64,000 nt of DNA, taken from NCBI RefSeq assembly GCF_002487355.1, contig NZ_NTMG01000085.1, positions 62,001 through 126,000 of the forward strand, in the 5' to 3' direction. The translations under genes were made by a program, and so were the position numbers. Shown here in pieces: positions 45,687 to 54,958 of this stretch. Every line of letters begins with the position of its first letter. Positions within the stretch are counted from its first letter, which is position 1. Under the pieces are notes generated by a model, which saw nothing but the letters and a program-made list of their open reading frames with translations, was not told the origin of the DNA and did not search any database. This DNA is from Candidatus Methanoperedens sp. BLZ2. Its GTDB lineage: Archaea; Halobacteriota; Methanosarcinia; Methanosarcinales; Methanoperedenaceae.

Positions 45687-46252
45687 TACCATGGCTCCTT
45701 TTTTAATCTGGCATAATATCCGATAATATTGGTCAACCGATGCAGAAGCGGTGTGAAAAAAACAACAGTGACCATTATCCACGGCTCTGCAAGGAAGTTA
45801 TCTGAAAACCACACCGGGTCAAAGGCATATGTTAATATCCAGGCGCCTGCCACAAAATCAAGCTGGTCAACAATGGGAAATTTTGCGCCGCGTTCATACC
45901 CAAGCCTTCTTTTAAAAAAGCTTTTTGTCATATCACCAAGAAGAGCGCCAAAAGAAAGCGTGAATATCGATATATAAGTGAACGTCCCAAGATTGTGCAG
46001 TGGCGTGACCTGCATCTGGATAAGACCTGTGATAACGCCGCAAATTGTTCCCCCGATAAGGCCGCGAAAGGTCTTGCCGTCACCGAATATTCTTCTGCCG
46101 TCTTTCCAGTTCTTCCCCAGATCAATGGGTGTCCCGCCTCCGAAAACAACAGCAGTCGGATTTGCCATGTAAGCAGGAAGCATCAACCATGAAGCTTTCA
46201 GGATCAACCCGAAAATAGTTACAAAAATTTCAAACATAGCCTCACTGCTCAT
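45686..46252 (-). CDS. carS: CDP-archaeol synthase
   Basis: The 188-residue membrane protein begins with a hydrophobic helix ([20 protein letters not shown]). It carries the CarS signatures [27 protein letters not shown] and [20 protein letters not shown], ending the core with PIVDQLDFV. It makes CDP-archaeol from CTP and unsaturated archaetidic acid for ether-lipid synthesis. Confidence 0.93.
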   Translation of the reverse strand: MSSEAMFEIFVTIFGLILKASWLMLPAYMANPTAVVFGGGTPIDLGKNWKDGRRIFGDGKTFRGLIGGTICGVITGLIQMQVTPLHNLGTFTYISIFTLSFGALLGDMTKSFFKRRLGYERGAKFPIVDQLDFVAGAWILTYAFDPVWFSDNFLAEPWIMVTVVFFTPLLHRLTNIIGYYARLKKEPW

Positions 46253-46700
46253 GGGTTATGGGTGTAAATTGCTCAACCTTAACACCAGCTTTATCAAAAA
46301 AAACCAGGGATTCCTTATCAGGATATACGGTCCCGAATACCACTTTTTCAATTCTTGAATTGATCAGCATCTTTGCACACAGGATGCATGGCTGGTGAGT
46401 ACAATAAACAATAGCGTTCTCTATGCTGACACCATGAAGCGCAGCCTGGATAATGGCATTCTGTTCCGCATGGACGGCGCGGCACAGTTCATGACGCGTC
46501 CCCGACGCAATATTGTTTTGCTGTCTGATGCATCCTATATCAAGACAGTGTTCAAGGTTCCTTGGTGCGCCATTATAACCTGTGGAAAGTATCCTCTTAT
46601 CTTTCACTATTACCGCCCCTACCTGGTTCCTGAGGCATGTGGAGCGTTTTGCAACAATCGTTGCTATTTCCATGAAATATTCATCCAGTGTGGGTCGCAT
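46242..46700 (-). CDS. Deoxycytidylate (dCMP) deaminase family protein
   Basis: The zinc motifs are [17 protein letters not shown] and [38 protein letters not shown] is the usual N-terminal strand. The 152-residue length matches ComEB/dCMP deaminases, which provide dUMP for thymidylate synthesis. I prefer the ATG at 46700 over the TTG at 46706. It overlaps carS by 11 bp. Confidence 0.9.
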   Translation of the reverse strand: MRPTLDEYFMEIATIVAKRSTCLRNQVGAVIVKDKRILSTGYNGAPRNLEHCLDIGCIRQQNNIASGTRHELCRAVHAEQNAIIQAALHGVSIENAIVYCTHQPCILCAKMLINSRIEKVVFGTVYPDKESLVFFDKAGVKVEQFTPITHEQ

Positions 46701-46759
46701 CGGCAATTAATAACCACCAAACGATAAATATTTACTGCTTAAAGAATCAATTGTTCAAT

Positions 46760-47440
46760 ATGAAATCCATAGTTTTACTTTCATCTGGTCTTGATTCCAC
46801 AGTCGCCTTCAAAGAAGCATATGATATAAGTGATGAAATCCTGTGTGTGACTTTTGATTATGGCCAGAAAGCACGGGAGAGAGAGATCTCATTTGCAAAG
46901 ACGATTTGTGAGCGATATAAAGCAGGGCACATTGTTATAGAACTTCCATGGTACAGGACGTTCCGGGGCGCACTGACAGGAGGGAGCGCTTTGCCGGAAA
47001 TATCAGAGCATGAACTCGATGATAAGGAAATTACGAAAAAATCAGCGGAAAATGTCTGGGTACCGGCACGCAATGTTGTTTTTCTTTCAATAGGAGCAGC
47101 ACTTGCCGAGAATTTTAAATATGACACAATTGTCACGGGTTTTGATGTCGAAGAAGCTGCAACGTTTCCGGATAATACAATCGAATTTGTTAAGCGTTTC
47201 AATAAGATGTTAGAATTGGGAACCCTCACCAAAACTTCGGTCTATGCCCCTTTAATATCCATGAATAAATCTGATATCGTAAAGCGCGGTCTTGAAATAG
47301 GAGCGCCTCTTGAATGGTCATGGTCATGTTACAATGGGTCGGAAAAACCATGCGGAACTTGCGAATCCTGTCTCAGGAGAAAACGTGCTTTTGAAATTTC
47401 CGGTACAAAAGACCCTTTACTTGAAAGATTAGGAGCATAG
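46760..47440 (+). CDS. queC: 7-cyano-7-deazaguanine synthase
   Basis: The PP-loop LLSSGLDSTVAFKEA is at the N-terminus. The zinc cysteines are in SWSCYNGSEKPCGTCESCLR. The 226-residue length from the ATG at 46760 is standard. In archaea this enzyme makes preQ0, the precursor of archaeosine at tRNA position 15. The in-frame extension upstream to 46688 is not part of the family. Confidence 0.94.
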   Translation: MKSIVLLSSGLDSTVAFKEAYDISDEILCVTFDYGQKAREREISFAKTICERYKAGHIVIELPWYRTFRGALTGGSALPEISEHELDDKEITKKSAENVWVPARNVVFLSIGAALAENFKYDTIVTGFDVEEAATFPDNTIEFVKRFNKMLELGTLTKTSVYAPLISMNKSDIVKRGLEIGAPLEWSWSCYNGSEKPCGTCESCLRRKRAFEISGTKDPLLERLGA

Positions 47441-47649
47441 GCTAATGTTAATGTCCACTGACCTGCTGGGGTAAATTTGATATTTTTGTAGCCATAACTT
47501 CTAAAGGATTTCTGTAGCCAATAACTTCTTACGGAAAATAGCGATGAACATCTTCCCAACGATATACACTCAAGGTCATAACCAATTATTTATAATGTTC
47601 AAAATCAGCATTACAGTAATTATGTCAGATTAATCCATGGAGGAGAAAA

Positions 47650-48450
47650 ATGAAGAAAAAAACAATATTTTTCATCGCATTTGCAGTCTTTGCAATAATT
47701 GTACTGGTATGGTTTGCTCCTCTGCAAAAAAGTAAATATGTACATATTGTTAGAGAAGTCGGTATTTCGAAGGAGACAGTAGAAAATAATGCAGAAATGG
47801 AAAGCATAAAGGTACACGGGACATTCTGGAATGACGGGAGTCTGATTGCTAAGAATTTGACTGCCACAATAATATTTGCAGACGCTGCTCACAATAAAAT
47901 CGTCAGGAAGAATGTTCCGGTCGGAGGGGACTTACTTGCGAACAAAGGGAATGTAATGGAATTTGATTCGGAATATTTAAGAGAGAAGACCATACCAAAA
48001 ACAGATGTAAACGTATCGGTCCAGTTCGATTGGATGGAAAACGGACAATTAAAAACAACAGAAACATTATTATCGGGCGATGAATCAGATTCTACGAACA
48101 AGGGGAATAATAACACTGGCAAATTTAATTATGGCAATGCCACTGTTGAGAGTATTGAAATAATGGTTCTTGAATCATTTCCTGTTCAGATAAAAGTCAA
48201 TGCCAGAGGCTATCTGCCTGATGGCTGCACAAAGATAGACGAAATCACGAAAGAAAAAAAGGATAACACTTTTTCAATCAGCATTAAAACAGTTCGACCT
48301 GCGGATACATTTTGCACAGAGGTTATTGTACCCTTCCAGGAAGTGATTTCGCTTGACGTTTATGGACTGAAAGCGGGAATATACACAGTGGATGTCAATG
48401 GTGTAAATGGAACATTTGAATTGGTGACAGACAATATCATCCGGGAATGA
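47650..48450 (+). CDS. Membrane-anchored extracytoplasmic protein of unknown function
   Basis: An N-terminal hydrophobic helix (IFFIAFAVFAIIVLVWFAPL) anchors a 240-residue outer part. The first domain (SIKVHGTFWNDGSLIAKNLT, ATIIFAD) looks like an FxLYD-type beta-sandwich. A linker rich in Asn, Ser and Gly follows, and then a second beta domain (VESIEIMVLESFPVQIKVNA). A good ggaggaga ribosome binding site precedes the ATG. The function is unknown. Confidence 0.75.
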   Translation: MKKKTIFFIAFAVFAIIVLVWFAPLQKSKYVHIVREVGISKETVENNAEMESIKVHGTFWNDGSLIAKNLTATIIFADAAHNKIVRKNVPVGGDLLANKGNVMEFDSEYLREKTIPKTDVNVSVQFDWMENGQLKTTETLLSGDESDSTNKGNNNTGKFNYGNATVESIEIMVLESFPVQIKVNARGYLPDGCTKIDEITKEKKDNTFSISIKTVRPADTFCTEVIVPFQEVISLDVYGLKAGIYTVDVNGVNGTFELVTDNIIRE

Positions 48451-48486
48451 AAATCATGCGTAGAATAACTACCTTTTTACAAAATA

Positions 48487-48558
48487 TGGACCGGTCGGGA
48501 ATTGAACCCGAGGCCTCTCCCATGCCAAGGGAGCGATCTACCCCTGAGCTACCGGCCC
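48487..48558 (-). tRNA. tRNA-Ala (anticodon GGC)
   Basis: On the minus strand the acceptor GGGCCGG pairs with CCGGTCC, including the G3-U70 alanine identity pair. The anticodon stem CTCCC/GGGAG encloses TTGGCAT, giving anticodon GGC. The T arm is CTCGG-TTCAATT-CCGAC-like. Length is 72 nt; CCA is not encoded. Confidence 0.95.
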
Positions 48559-48685
48559 TAGAAGGTGAGTTGCATAGTGCTTAATAAATGATAAAGGTAT
48601 CGATTAGTTTTGAGTTCTGGCGGCTCGATATTTGTTTCACAAAGATAAGGTTTAAATTGGATGGCGTAATATGGGCGGTAGTCTC

Positions 48686-48759
48686 GGGCCCGTAGCTTAG
48701 CCAGGTGGAGCGCTCGGCTGATAACCGAGAGGTCTTGCGTTCAAATCGCAACGGGCCCA
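48686..48759 (+). tRNA. tRNA-Ile (anticodon GAT)
   Basis: The acceptor GGGCCCG pairs with CGGGCCC. The anticodon stem CTCGG/CCGAG encloses CTGATAA with anticodon GAT. The T arm is TTGCG-TTCAAAT-CGCAA. Length is 74 nt. It is divergent from the tRNA-Ala 127 bp away. Confidence 0.95.
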
Positions 48760-48896
48760 TCATTTTTAGAGAAAGGGAACAAAAACCGTACCATACCCAG
48801 GATTCTTCAAAGTCAGATTTTGTGCGTTTTCTCAGGGTTTGATAGCACTTGAATTAGCGATTAAGATTAATTATCTTTTAACACAATGGTAACACT

Positions 48897-49619
48897 ATGA
48901 ATAGGGAAGTTAATAATCAAATTATTTTTTTTATTCTCATTATATCATTTATCAGTGCTTTAGGTTGTGTTTCGCTAACACCAGATGAGGGTGAAAAAAT
49001 TCATTCAATTACAATAAATGCCGATGAATATACTGCTCCTTTGATATTCACAGCCTTGAATAATACTGATCTCAGCATTTCCAGATACATTAAATCTATT
49101 AATGTTGTACCATCAGACATTTTGAATTCAATGTGTCCCCAAAAAAATAATGGTTATATGGAAAGCGTGGGATGTTCTAATAGATCTTTTTTCTCAAATC
49201 AATTAGATCATGCTGATATTTATCTTGCCTATTTAGATGAATTTAACGATTATTATTCATTTAATTTTACTTTATATCATGAAATAGGTCATGTTGACCA
49301 TTCAAAAAAAGTAGGATTCCTTAATGACAGCTTCCAATCCTCCATAATCAGAGAAAAATATGCTGATGAATATGCCTACATATATGCATTAGAATGTAAT
49401 ATTGATGTATACACTGATATAACCAAAAAGCTCCAGGAAACAGAAGATAAGCTCAATGAACAAGCAAAAAATCATTCGTATGATGAACAATATGAAGCAC
49501 TACTGGTTGAATTAGATAAATTACTGACAAAACAAACACTCTGCATCAATCAAACAAAAATAGATGAAAAATTGTATAGAAACAGAACACAAAAAATATA
49601 TTTTTATAATTTAAAGTAA
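48897..49619 (+). CDS. Predicted lipoprotein-like zinc metallopeptidase
   Basis: A hydrophobic N-terminus (IIFFILIISFISALGC) with a cysteine resembles a lipobox. FTLYHEIGHVDHSKK gives HExxH, and REKYADEYAYIYAL about 30 residues later gives the third ligand and the usual (E)xxAD pattern of ImmA/IrrE-like and other gluzincins. The rest is helical and charged. It is probably a surface-anchored protease; the substrate is unknown. Confidence 0.7.
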   Translation: MNREVNNQIIFFILIISFISALGCVSLTPDEGEKIHSITINADEYTAPLIFTALNNTDLSISRYIKSINVVPSDILNSMCPQKNNGYMESVGCSNRSFFSNQLDHADIYLAYLDEFNDYYSFNFTLYHEIGHVDHSKKVGFLNDSFQSSIIREKYADEYAYIYALECNIDVYTDITKKLQETEDKLNEQAKNHSYDEQYEALLVELDKLLTKQTLCINQTKIDEKLYRNRTQKIYFYNLK

Positions 49620-49798
49620 ATAAGGAAATATTATAGCATTTTTTATGATAGCATCTCACGCCTTTGTCTTGAGCGCTGCTACCTGGTCTTTATCTCCCAA
49701 TTGCAATGTTCTCAGATCAATCCTATGTTGGATACAGTAAATTGCATATTTCCATACCAAGCTATAGTAATTAGCTCCAAAATTTAGCAAAATTAATT

Positions 49799-50140
49799 TT
49801 AAATTCTTTTATTATGTGTTTCTTTACTGCATAACCTAATTTTTTTCTGGTTCTCAAAGAGCCTGTAGGTGATGTTTTCTCTGGAACTCTTCCAGCCTTG
49901 CTCCATTGAACTAAGTTCAGGCAATCTCTTTGGTATTGGCCATATGATGATGTTGCCTTTACATTTCTTAACGAACATCTTTACCTTATTTGATTTTACA
50001 TGATGTGTTGCCCTATCTACTATCAGCACCACTTTTCCATGCAATCTCAAAAGATATTTTGTAAATCGGATAAAGTTGTCTTCATTTATCCAATCTGCGA
50101 TGCGACAGTAATTTATTTTGAGACATGGACGGCAAGACAA
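49799..50140 (-). mobile_element. IS630-family transposase remnant
   Basis: The segment KVVLIVDRATHHVKSNKVKM, then IIIWPIPKRLPELSSMEQGW, is the second half of an IS630 DDE transposase, with the second aspartate and final glutamate. The N-terminal half and the first aspartate are missing. Upstream and downstream (49620-49798, 50125-50223) lie further gene scraps. It is a dead insertion sequence. Confidence 0.75.
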
Positions 50141-50223
50141 TAGCCACGTCAGGTTTTGGCTCGATCCAGAACCTGGTGGTTATGAGAAAGATGTTCGAAG
50201 GGTTTCAGATAAAGACAGTTTGA
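50125..50223 (+). pseudogene. Unidentified gene 3' fragment
   Basis: A 32-codon frame reads MDGKTIATSGFGSIQNLVVM and ends GFQIKTV. It has the smooth composition of real coding sequence but no upstream part, because the IS630 remnant replaces it. I do not recognise the parent gene. Confidence 0.35.
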
Positions 50224-50251
50224 GTAAACATTAATATAAATTCTAAATTTT

Positions 50252-51373
50252 TCAAATTTGTTTCAATTTCTCTATTTCGTGCGGTAATAAAGGATGGTTG
50301 GCAAACTCATTTAATATTATCAACTTATTTATTAATTTTAATAGCTTTGCATCGTATTCCTGTATTATCAAATAATTTCTTCCTTTTATTACAGACGACT
50401 CAATATCTGGATGGTAATATTTTTCAATATAGATTATCACGGCACTAATATTAGTAAATTGATTTACAGTCTCCTCCAAGCTATTTATGAAATTTGCGTA
50501 AAAAAGTTCTTTATTATCTAAATGCCATAAAAAAGAATCAAATATCAGTAATACATTGGGATTTTCAGATATTAGTTGTGCTTCTTTGCTTTTAATTGTA
50601 CCTTTGATTCTAGAAAACTCATCAAATTCCGATGTCCTGCCTTGCATTACTCGTTTTTCTTTAGGAACTTTATCAACATTTTCATTCTTACAAATATAAA
50701 TATCAATAATATTGGGTTCATGATACTCTTCAAACCCACTCTTTTTGGCTTTTTCCAATAAATCTCCACATATTTTTATTATTTGGTGTGTTCTAGGAGT
50801 TGATAATGGTCTAAGAATGTCGAAATAGAATAATAAATTATTAGTAATTGTATAATCTTTTGATAAAAAAAACCAGCTAATTTTCTGGAAATTTTGTAAG
50901 GATTTTAAAGGATCTTCGGGATTATTTTTTGTAGTGATTTCCAAAAAAATTTCTCTGTTATCCATATTTATCACGATATCTGGTGTTTTCTTTTTCTTTA
51001 TTTTACTTGGTTTCAAGAATTCAAAAGAAAAGCCTGAGTTAAGTAACGAATATCCGATTCGAAGTTCAGAATATGTTTCTTCGAAATCATTACTTAAAAA
51101 AAGCCTTTTTTTAATTTGATCAAAATTTTCTTTTTTATTCAGAGATTCAATAGCTAAACCTAATTCTCCTACCCATTTTAAACACCATGGGGCATTATTA
51201 TAAAAATAATCCATTAAAGGATGTGACTTATTCTCTTCTTTTTTAAACCATTCTTCTCCAAGAAATTTCCTAAGATATCCCCAATTTCTTAGCAATTCAT
51301 TCCTTTCTATCTCATCTATATCCTCTTGTTTAGTTACTATGGATATAAAGAAATCCCAGTTTTCATTGAACAT
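50252..51373 (-). CDS. Hypothetical protein with PD-(D/E)XK-like nuclease region
   Basis: The 373-residue protein has ETYSELRIGYSLLNSGFSFE followed by KKKTPDIVINMDNREIFLEI with TTK: an E...D-x(11)-E-x(2)-K-like series as in PD-(D/E)XK folds. The remainder is unassigned (helical, with IDIYICKNEN and NVLLIFDSFLWHL strands). It is AT-rich beside an IS remnant, which suggests an acquired defence or selfish gene. The function is unknown. Confidence 0.6.
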   Translation of the reverse strand: MFNENWDFFISIVTKQEDIDEIERNELLRNWGYLRKFLGEEWFKKEENKSHPLMDYFYNNAPWCLKWVGELGLAIESLNKKENFDQIKKRLFLSNDFEETYSELRIGYSLLNSGFSFEFLKPSKIKKKKTPDIVINMDNREIFLEITTKNNPEDPLKSLQNFQKISWFFLSKDYTITNNLLFYFDILRPLSTPRTHQIIKICGDLLEKAKKSGFEEYHEPNIIDIYICKNENVDKVPKEKRVMQGRTSEFDEFSRIKGTIKSKEAQLISENPNVLLIFDSFLWHLDNKELFYANFINSLEETVNQFTNISAVIIYIEKYYHPDIESSVIKGRNYLIIQEYDAKLLKLINKLIILNEFANHPLLPHEIEKLKQI

Positions 51374-51378
51374 ATGGT

Positions 51379-52578
51379 TTAAGTCGTATACATCGCATTG
51401 ATCTTTATATAATCATAGGTCAGATCGCAGCCCCAGGCAATCGCGCCGAAATTCCCAATACCAATATCCACTTCAATGATGATTTCCTTGCTTTCCATAA
51501 TTCCCTTTAGCTCATCGAGCTTTCCCTCTACGATTTTTCCTGAATCAACAAGCACAACCTCATTTTTAGTATCAGAAAACTTAAGCGATATCTTATCCTG
51601 GTCGATATCGGCGCCTGAATATCCGGCGGCTGCGACTACCCTTCCCCAGTTGGGATCTTTGCCGAATATCGCAGTTTTCACAAGCGGTGAGCGCACTATC
51701 GCCTTAGCGGCCTTACGTGCATCTTTTGCGCTTTTTGCTCCCGTAACTCTTACCTCGATCAACCTGCTTGCTCCCTCTCCGTCTTTTGCTATCATTTTTG
51801 CAAGGCTGATACACACATGGTCAAGCCCTTCCTGGAAAACATCTTCTTCGCATTCATTAAATCCCGTTGCAGTTAACAGCGCCATATCATTTGTGCTCGT
51901 ATCACCATCAACCACCAGCATGTTAAAACTCTTATCAACTGCCTTTCTAAGGCAGGCATCAAGAGTAACTTTAGATAAAGCGGCATCAGTAAATATAAAA
52001 GCAAGCATCGTACCCATATTCGGTTCGATCATCCCTGAACCTTTCGCGATACCCCCGATCCTCACACCATTATCTAGCTCTATGGCTATCTCTTTCATGG
52101 AAAGATCAGTTGTCATGATGGCTCTTGCGGCAGCTCTGGCTGATTCTTCAGTATCTGAAAGCTGATTATAAACCTCATCCAGATGCCCTCCGATCCATGC
52201 CCTGTCAAGATTTCGCCCGATCACGCCGGTTGAGGCTACTCCTATATCATAAGGTTTGCAATTCAATTTTTTTGAAAGTATCTCAGCCATCCATTTCGCA
52301 TCTATTATGCCTTTTTCACCTGTGAACGCATTTGCGCATCCGCTATTGGCAATTATCGCTTTTAGATTCCCCTTTTCAAGATAGGATTTTGTTACAATAA
52401 GCGGCGCAGCTATCACTTTGTTTCTCGTAAAAACACCCGCGGTTTCAAGTTCCCGGGCATCTGCAACCATGATCGCAAGCCCGTTCTTTCCCTGCTTTAT
52501 CCCATTAGCTCTTATGCCTTTTACGGCGCATATGCCGCCTGTGATCGTTTTCATTGTCACTGCCATTGTCATAGTCAT
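51379..52578 (-). CDS. argJ: Bifunctional ornithine acetyltransferase / N-acetylglutamate synthase
   Basis: The self-cleavage site is in KGSGMIEPNMGTMLAFIFTD, where the threonine becomes the new N-terminus and nucleophile. NSGCANAFTG and VVDGDTSTNDMALLTATG are further signatures. It moves the acetyl group between ornithine and glutamate in arginine synthesis. The start region has a cluster of ATG codons (52578, 52572, 52566, 52554). The first overlaps the CBS gene stop (ATGA); MKTITGGICAVKG at 52554 is the family-like start. Confidence 0.94.
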   Translation of the reverse strand: MTMTMAVTMKTITGGICAVKGIRANGIKQGKNGLAIMVADARELETAGVFTRNKVIAAPLIVTKSYLEKGNLKAIIANSGCANAFTGEKGIIDAKWMAEILSKKLNCKPYDIGVASTGVIGRNLDRAWIGGHLDEVYNQLSDTEESARAAARAIMTTDLSMKEIAIELDNGVRIGGIAKGSGMIEPNMGTMLAFIFTDAALSKVTLDACLRKAVDKSFNMLVVDGDTSTNDMALLTATGFNECEEDVFQEGLDHVCISLAKMIAKDGEGASRLIEVRVTGAKSAKDARKAAKAIVRSPLVKTAIFGKDPNWGRVVAAAGYSGADIDQDKISLKFSDTKNEVVLVDSGKIVEGKLDELKGIMESKEIIIEVDIGIGNFGAIAWGCDLTYDYIKINAMYTT

Positions 52579-53048
52579 TGCGCCGATCCTGCCATGCCCC
52601 TTAATATATCACTTCGGGCAACTATTCCGACGAGCTTTCCATTATCGATGACTGGCAGCCGGTTAACTTTATATTTTACCATAATACTTGAAGCATCTTC
52701 CAGTTCATCCTCCGGGGAAATTGCATGGACATCCTTTGTCATTATATCCTCTACAGGCCGAAGCTTAAGATTTTCAAGGGCTTTCTTAGTCTCTTCGATC
52801 CTGACAAGATTCCGTATGGGTATCTCGATTATTTCAAAAGGACTTGGAAGCCATAACTCATTTGAAAATTCCGGCATCTTGAATAACTTTAAGAGGTCAG
52901 TTTCGGAAACAAGTCCTACTACTTTTCCGTTATTAACAACGGGCAATCCGCTTATATGGTTCTCTTTGAACAAGTTCGAAATATAGCCTAATGAGTCACC
53001 AGGCGCACATGTGATAACATCTTTATTCATAACATCTTTTATTTTCAT
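52575..53048 (-). CDS. Two-CBS-domain protein
   Basis: Two CBS domains are clear: MKIKDVMNKDVITCAPGDSL with ISGLPVVNNGKVVGLVSETD, and VEDIMTKDVHAISPEDELED with VNRLPVIDNGKLVGIVARSD. CBS pairs bind adenosyl nucleotides and often sense energy state. A gaggtg ribosome binding site precedes the ATG. Its place between argC and argJ suggests a regulatory link to arginine synthesis. Confidence 0.9.
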   Translation of the reverse strand: MKIKDVMNKDVITCAPGDSLGYISNLFKENHISGLPVVNNGKVVGLVSETDLLKLFKMPEFSNELWLPSPFEIIEIPIRNLVRIEETKKALENLKLRPVEDIMTKDVHAISPEDELEDASSIMVKYKVNRLPVIDNGKLVGIVARSDILRGMAGSAQ

Positions 53049-53057
53049 AATAACACC

Positions 53058-54068
53058 TCACGGAGCAAAACCTGGCGACCAGAGACCTGTTGTCTCAGGA
53101 AGGCCAGACATCAGGTTCATATTCTGGATAGCCTGGCCTGATGCTCCTTTTACCAGGTTGTCAATTGCTGATATCGCAACTATCCTGTCGCTTCCTTTTT
53201 CAACCTCAAAACCTATGTCGCAGAAATTGGAACCGCGTACATTTCCCAGCATGGGTATGCCTTTTATCAGCCTGATGAATGGTTTATCATTGTAAAAATC
53301 ATTGTATATCGCGCTGACATCTTCCTGGCTTAATTGTTTCTTCACGAAAATATGCGCTGTTGTGAGAATCCCCCGCACTGAAGGAATAACATGCGGCGTA
53401 AAGCTGATGCTTTTCAGGCTGCCATCAAGACGTGTGAGTTCCTGTACAATTTCGGCGCGGTGGCGATGTGTTGTGAGCTTGTATGCCTGGATATTCTCGG
53501 CCATGTTCGGATAATGGGAAACTGCACTTGGTTCTACTCCAGCGCCTGATATCCCGCTTTTTGAATCAAACACTACGCGCTCTATCAGTCCTGCACTGGC
53601 AAGGGGTGCGACAGCAAGCGAGGCACCGGTGGGATAGCAGCCTGGATTTGCGATAAATTGCTGTGACGATACTTCCGGGTGGAGTTCCGGTATTCCGTAT
53701 ACCGCTTCGCGCGGATCTGTGTGTTTGAGTTTATAGGTTTTTTCAAAAACATCGGTTTTGAGACGGTAATCGGCGCTAAGGTCTACGACCTTGATACCTG
53801 CCTTAATAAGTGCAGGAACAACCTGCATAGCTGTGCCATGAGGAACGGCTGTAAAAACGATGTCGCAACGGGAGGCAACTTCAACGGGTGTCAGGTCTTC
53901 AAATTCAAGGTCAACAATTTTTCGAAGATGGGCATGTGTATCACTGATTTTTTGTCCCTTTTTGCTGCGTGAAGTAACTGCTTTGATGTTTGCTTCCGGA
54001 TGCTGGGAAAGAAGCCGCATCAATTCACCGCCTGTATATCCGGAGCCTCCGATAATTCCTATGTCCAT
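53058..54068 (-). CDS. argC: N-acetyl-gamma-glutamyl-phosphate reductase
   Basis: The NADP loop is IIGGSGYTGGELMRLLSQHP. The catalytic cysteine is in FIANPGCYPTGASLAVAPLA. Later motifs are SGISGAGVEPS and FTPHVIPSVRGILTTAHIFV. At 336 residues it is full length. It heads a short operon argC-CBS-argJ. Confidence 0.95.
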   Translation of the reverse strand: MDIGIIGGSGYTGGELMRLLSQHPEANIKAVTSRSKKGQKISDTHAHLRKIVDLEFEDLTPVEVASRCDIVFTAVPHGTAMQVVPALIKAGIKVVDLSADYRLKTDVFEKTYKLKHTDPREAVYGIPELHPEVSSQQFIANPGCYPTGASLAVAPLASAGLIERVVFDSKSGISGAGVEPSAVSHYPNMAENIQAYKLTTHRHRAEIVQELTRLDGSLKSISFTPHVIPSVRGILTTAHIFVKKQLSQEDVSAIYNDFYNDKPFIRLIKGIPMLGNVRGSNFCDIGFEVEKGSDRIVAISAIDNLVKGASGQAIQNMNLMSGLPETTGLWSPGFAP

Positions 54069-54075
54069 GTAATCC

Positions 54076-54513
54076 CTACATGCCGGGATAAATAATTATA
54101 CTTTCGTTTCCTGCAAGCTTATTGGCGATCCTTATTAGATCGTTCGTGATATCCGATTCATGGAAAAAAAGATGCGATTTGCATGTGCAGTCACTGCACC
54201 CAAAGCCCGGGATGAATTGCGAAAATTCCAGTAGCGTTTGTGCAGCTTTGCATTCAAGAGCTTCACATGTCGGCAATAGTACGGCGCATATCACTTCCGA
54301 CCGGGGAAGAAGGTGATCTATGTGCCATTTTCTCGTGCTGTTCGAACCTGAAGCCACATTGAAATGTCTTGTGACACGTTTGAATCCTCCGGTTCCAAGT
54401 GCTGAGCCGATGTAATAGTAATATCCGGACTTGAAATGGAAATCTCCAAGCTTTCCTATGGTCAGGTCGATGTTGTGATTCAACCTGAGGATAAGAACAT
54501 ATGTACCTTTCAT
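54076..54513 (-). CDS. DUF123 / GIY-YIG-like protein
   Basis: The 145-residue protein starts GTYVLILRLNHNIDLTIGKL and contains GYYYYIGSALGTGGFKRVTR and RKWHIDHLLPRSEVICAVLL, the signature of DUF123, a GIY-YIG-related endonuclease-like family. It lies 7 bp upstream of argC. The function is not established. Confidence 0.85.
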   Translation of the reverse strand: MKGTYVLILRLNHNIDLTIGKLGDFHFKSGYYYYIGSALGTGGFKRVTRHFNVASGSNSTRKWHIDHLLPRSEVICAVLLPTCEALECKAAQTLLEFSQFIPGFGCSDCTCKSHLFFHESDITNDLIRIANKLAGNESIIIYPGM

Positions 54514-54561
54514 TTTTGAACTTTATAGTTACGATCCTTTATTTAATCGTAAGCGTTGATG

Positions 54562-54768
54562 TTTTTGGTTTTCATCCGGTGTCTAAAAAAGGTCTTAGTG
54601 TTCCAGTAGTACTCTTATGATAATTAGCTATTTGTGGGTGCTACTACACAATATGATTGTAGTGCTCCGGCAGGTTTGGGGAGTGGGGATTAAGAATAAA
54701 ATCGGTTACCTGCCCGCGCACATCATAATTATTTCTATTTTAAGAATATTCCGGACTATTCCAAATAT
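54562..54768 (+). repeat. ~206-bp direct repeat R, left copy
   Basis: The segment starts tttttggttttcatccggtg and runs through gggtgctactacacaatatg and cggttacctgcccgcgcaca. It matches 58654-58859 in the same orientation at roughly 90%. The copies bracket 3.9 kb with a haem-motif surface protein and two other membrane proteins. A short ORF inside (54617-54862) is not convincing. The rest of 54514-54958 has no gene. Confidence 0.8.
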
Positions 54769-54958
54769 TCGACATTTACTTTTCTGGCTGGATTGTGACC
54801 TGCAATATGAGACAGCACTCAAATTGTTATTAAATCTGAGACATTGGTTTGTGCTACACTAATTAGCATAAACGCTATACCCGAACTGTAAAAAGTAAAA
54901 AGTATCCCACCACTCAGGTGGCGGGATTAGCCTTGAATTTTTTCCGGATCGTTTATGC

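Noticed and set aside
54617-54862. An 81-codon ORF in direct repeat R (and its partner at 58709-58978)
   Set aside because: The two copies diverge in frame and end differently, with no family pattern; the conserved unit is the DNA repeat, not a protein.
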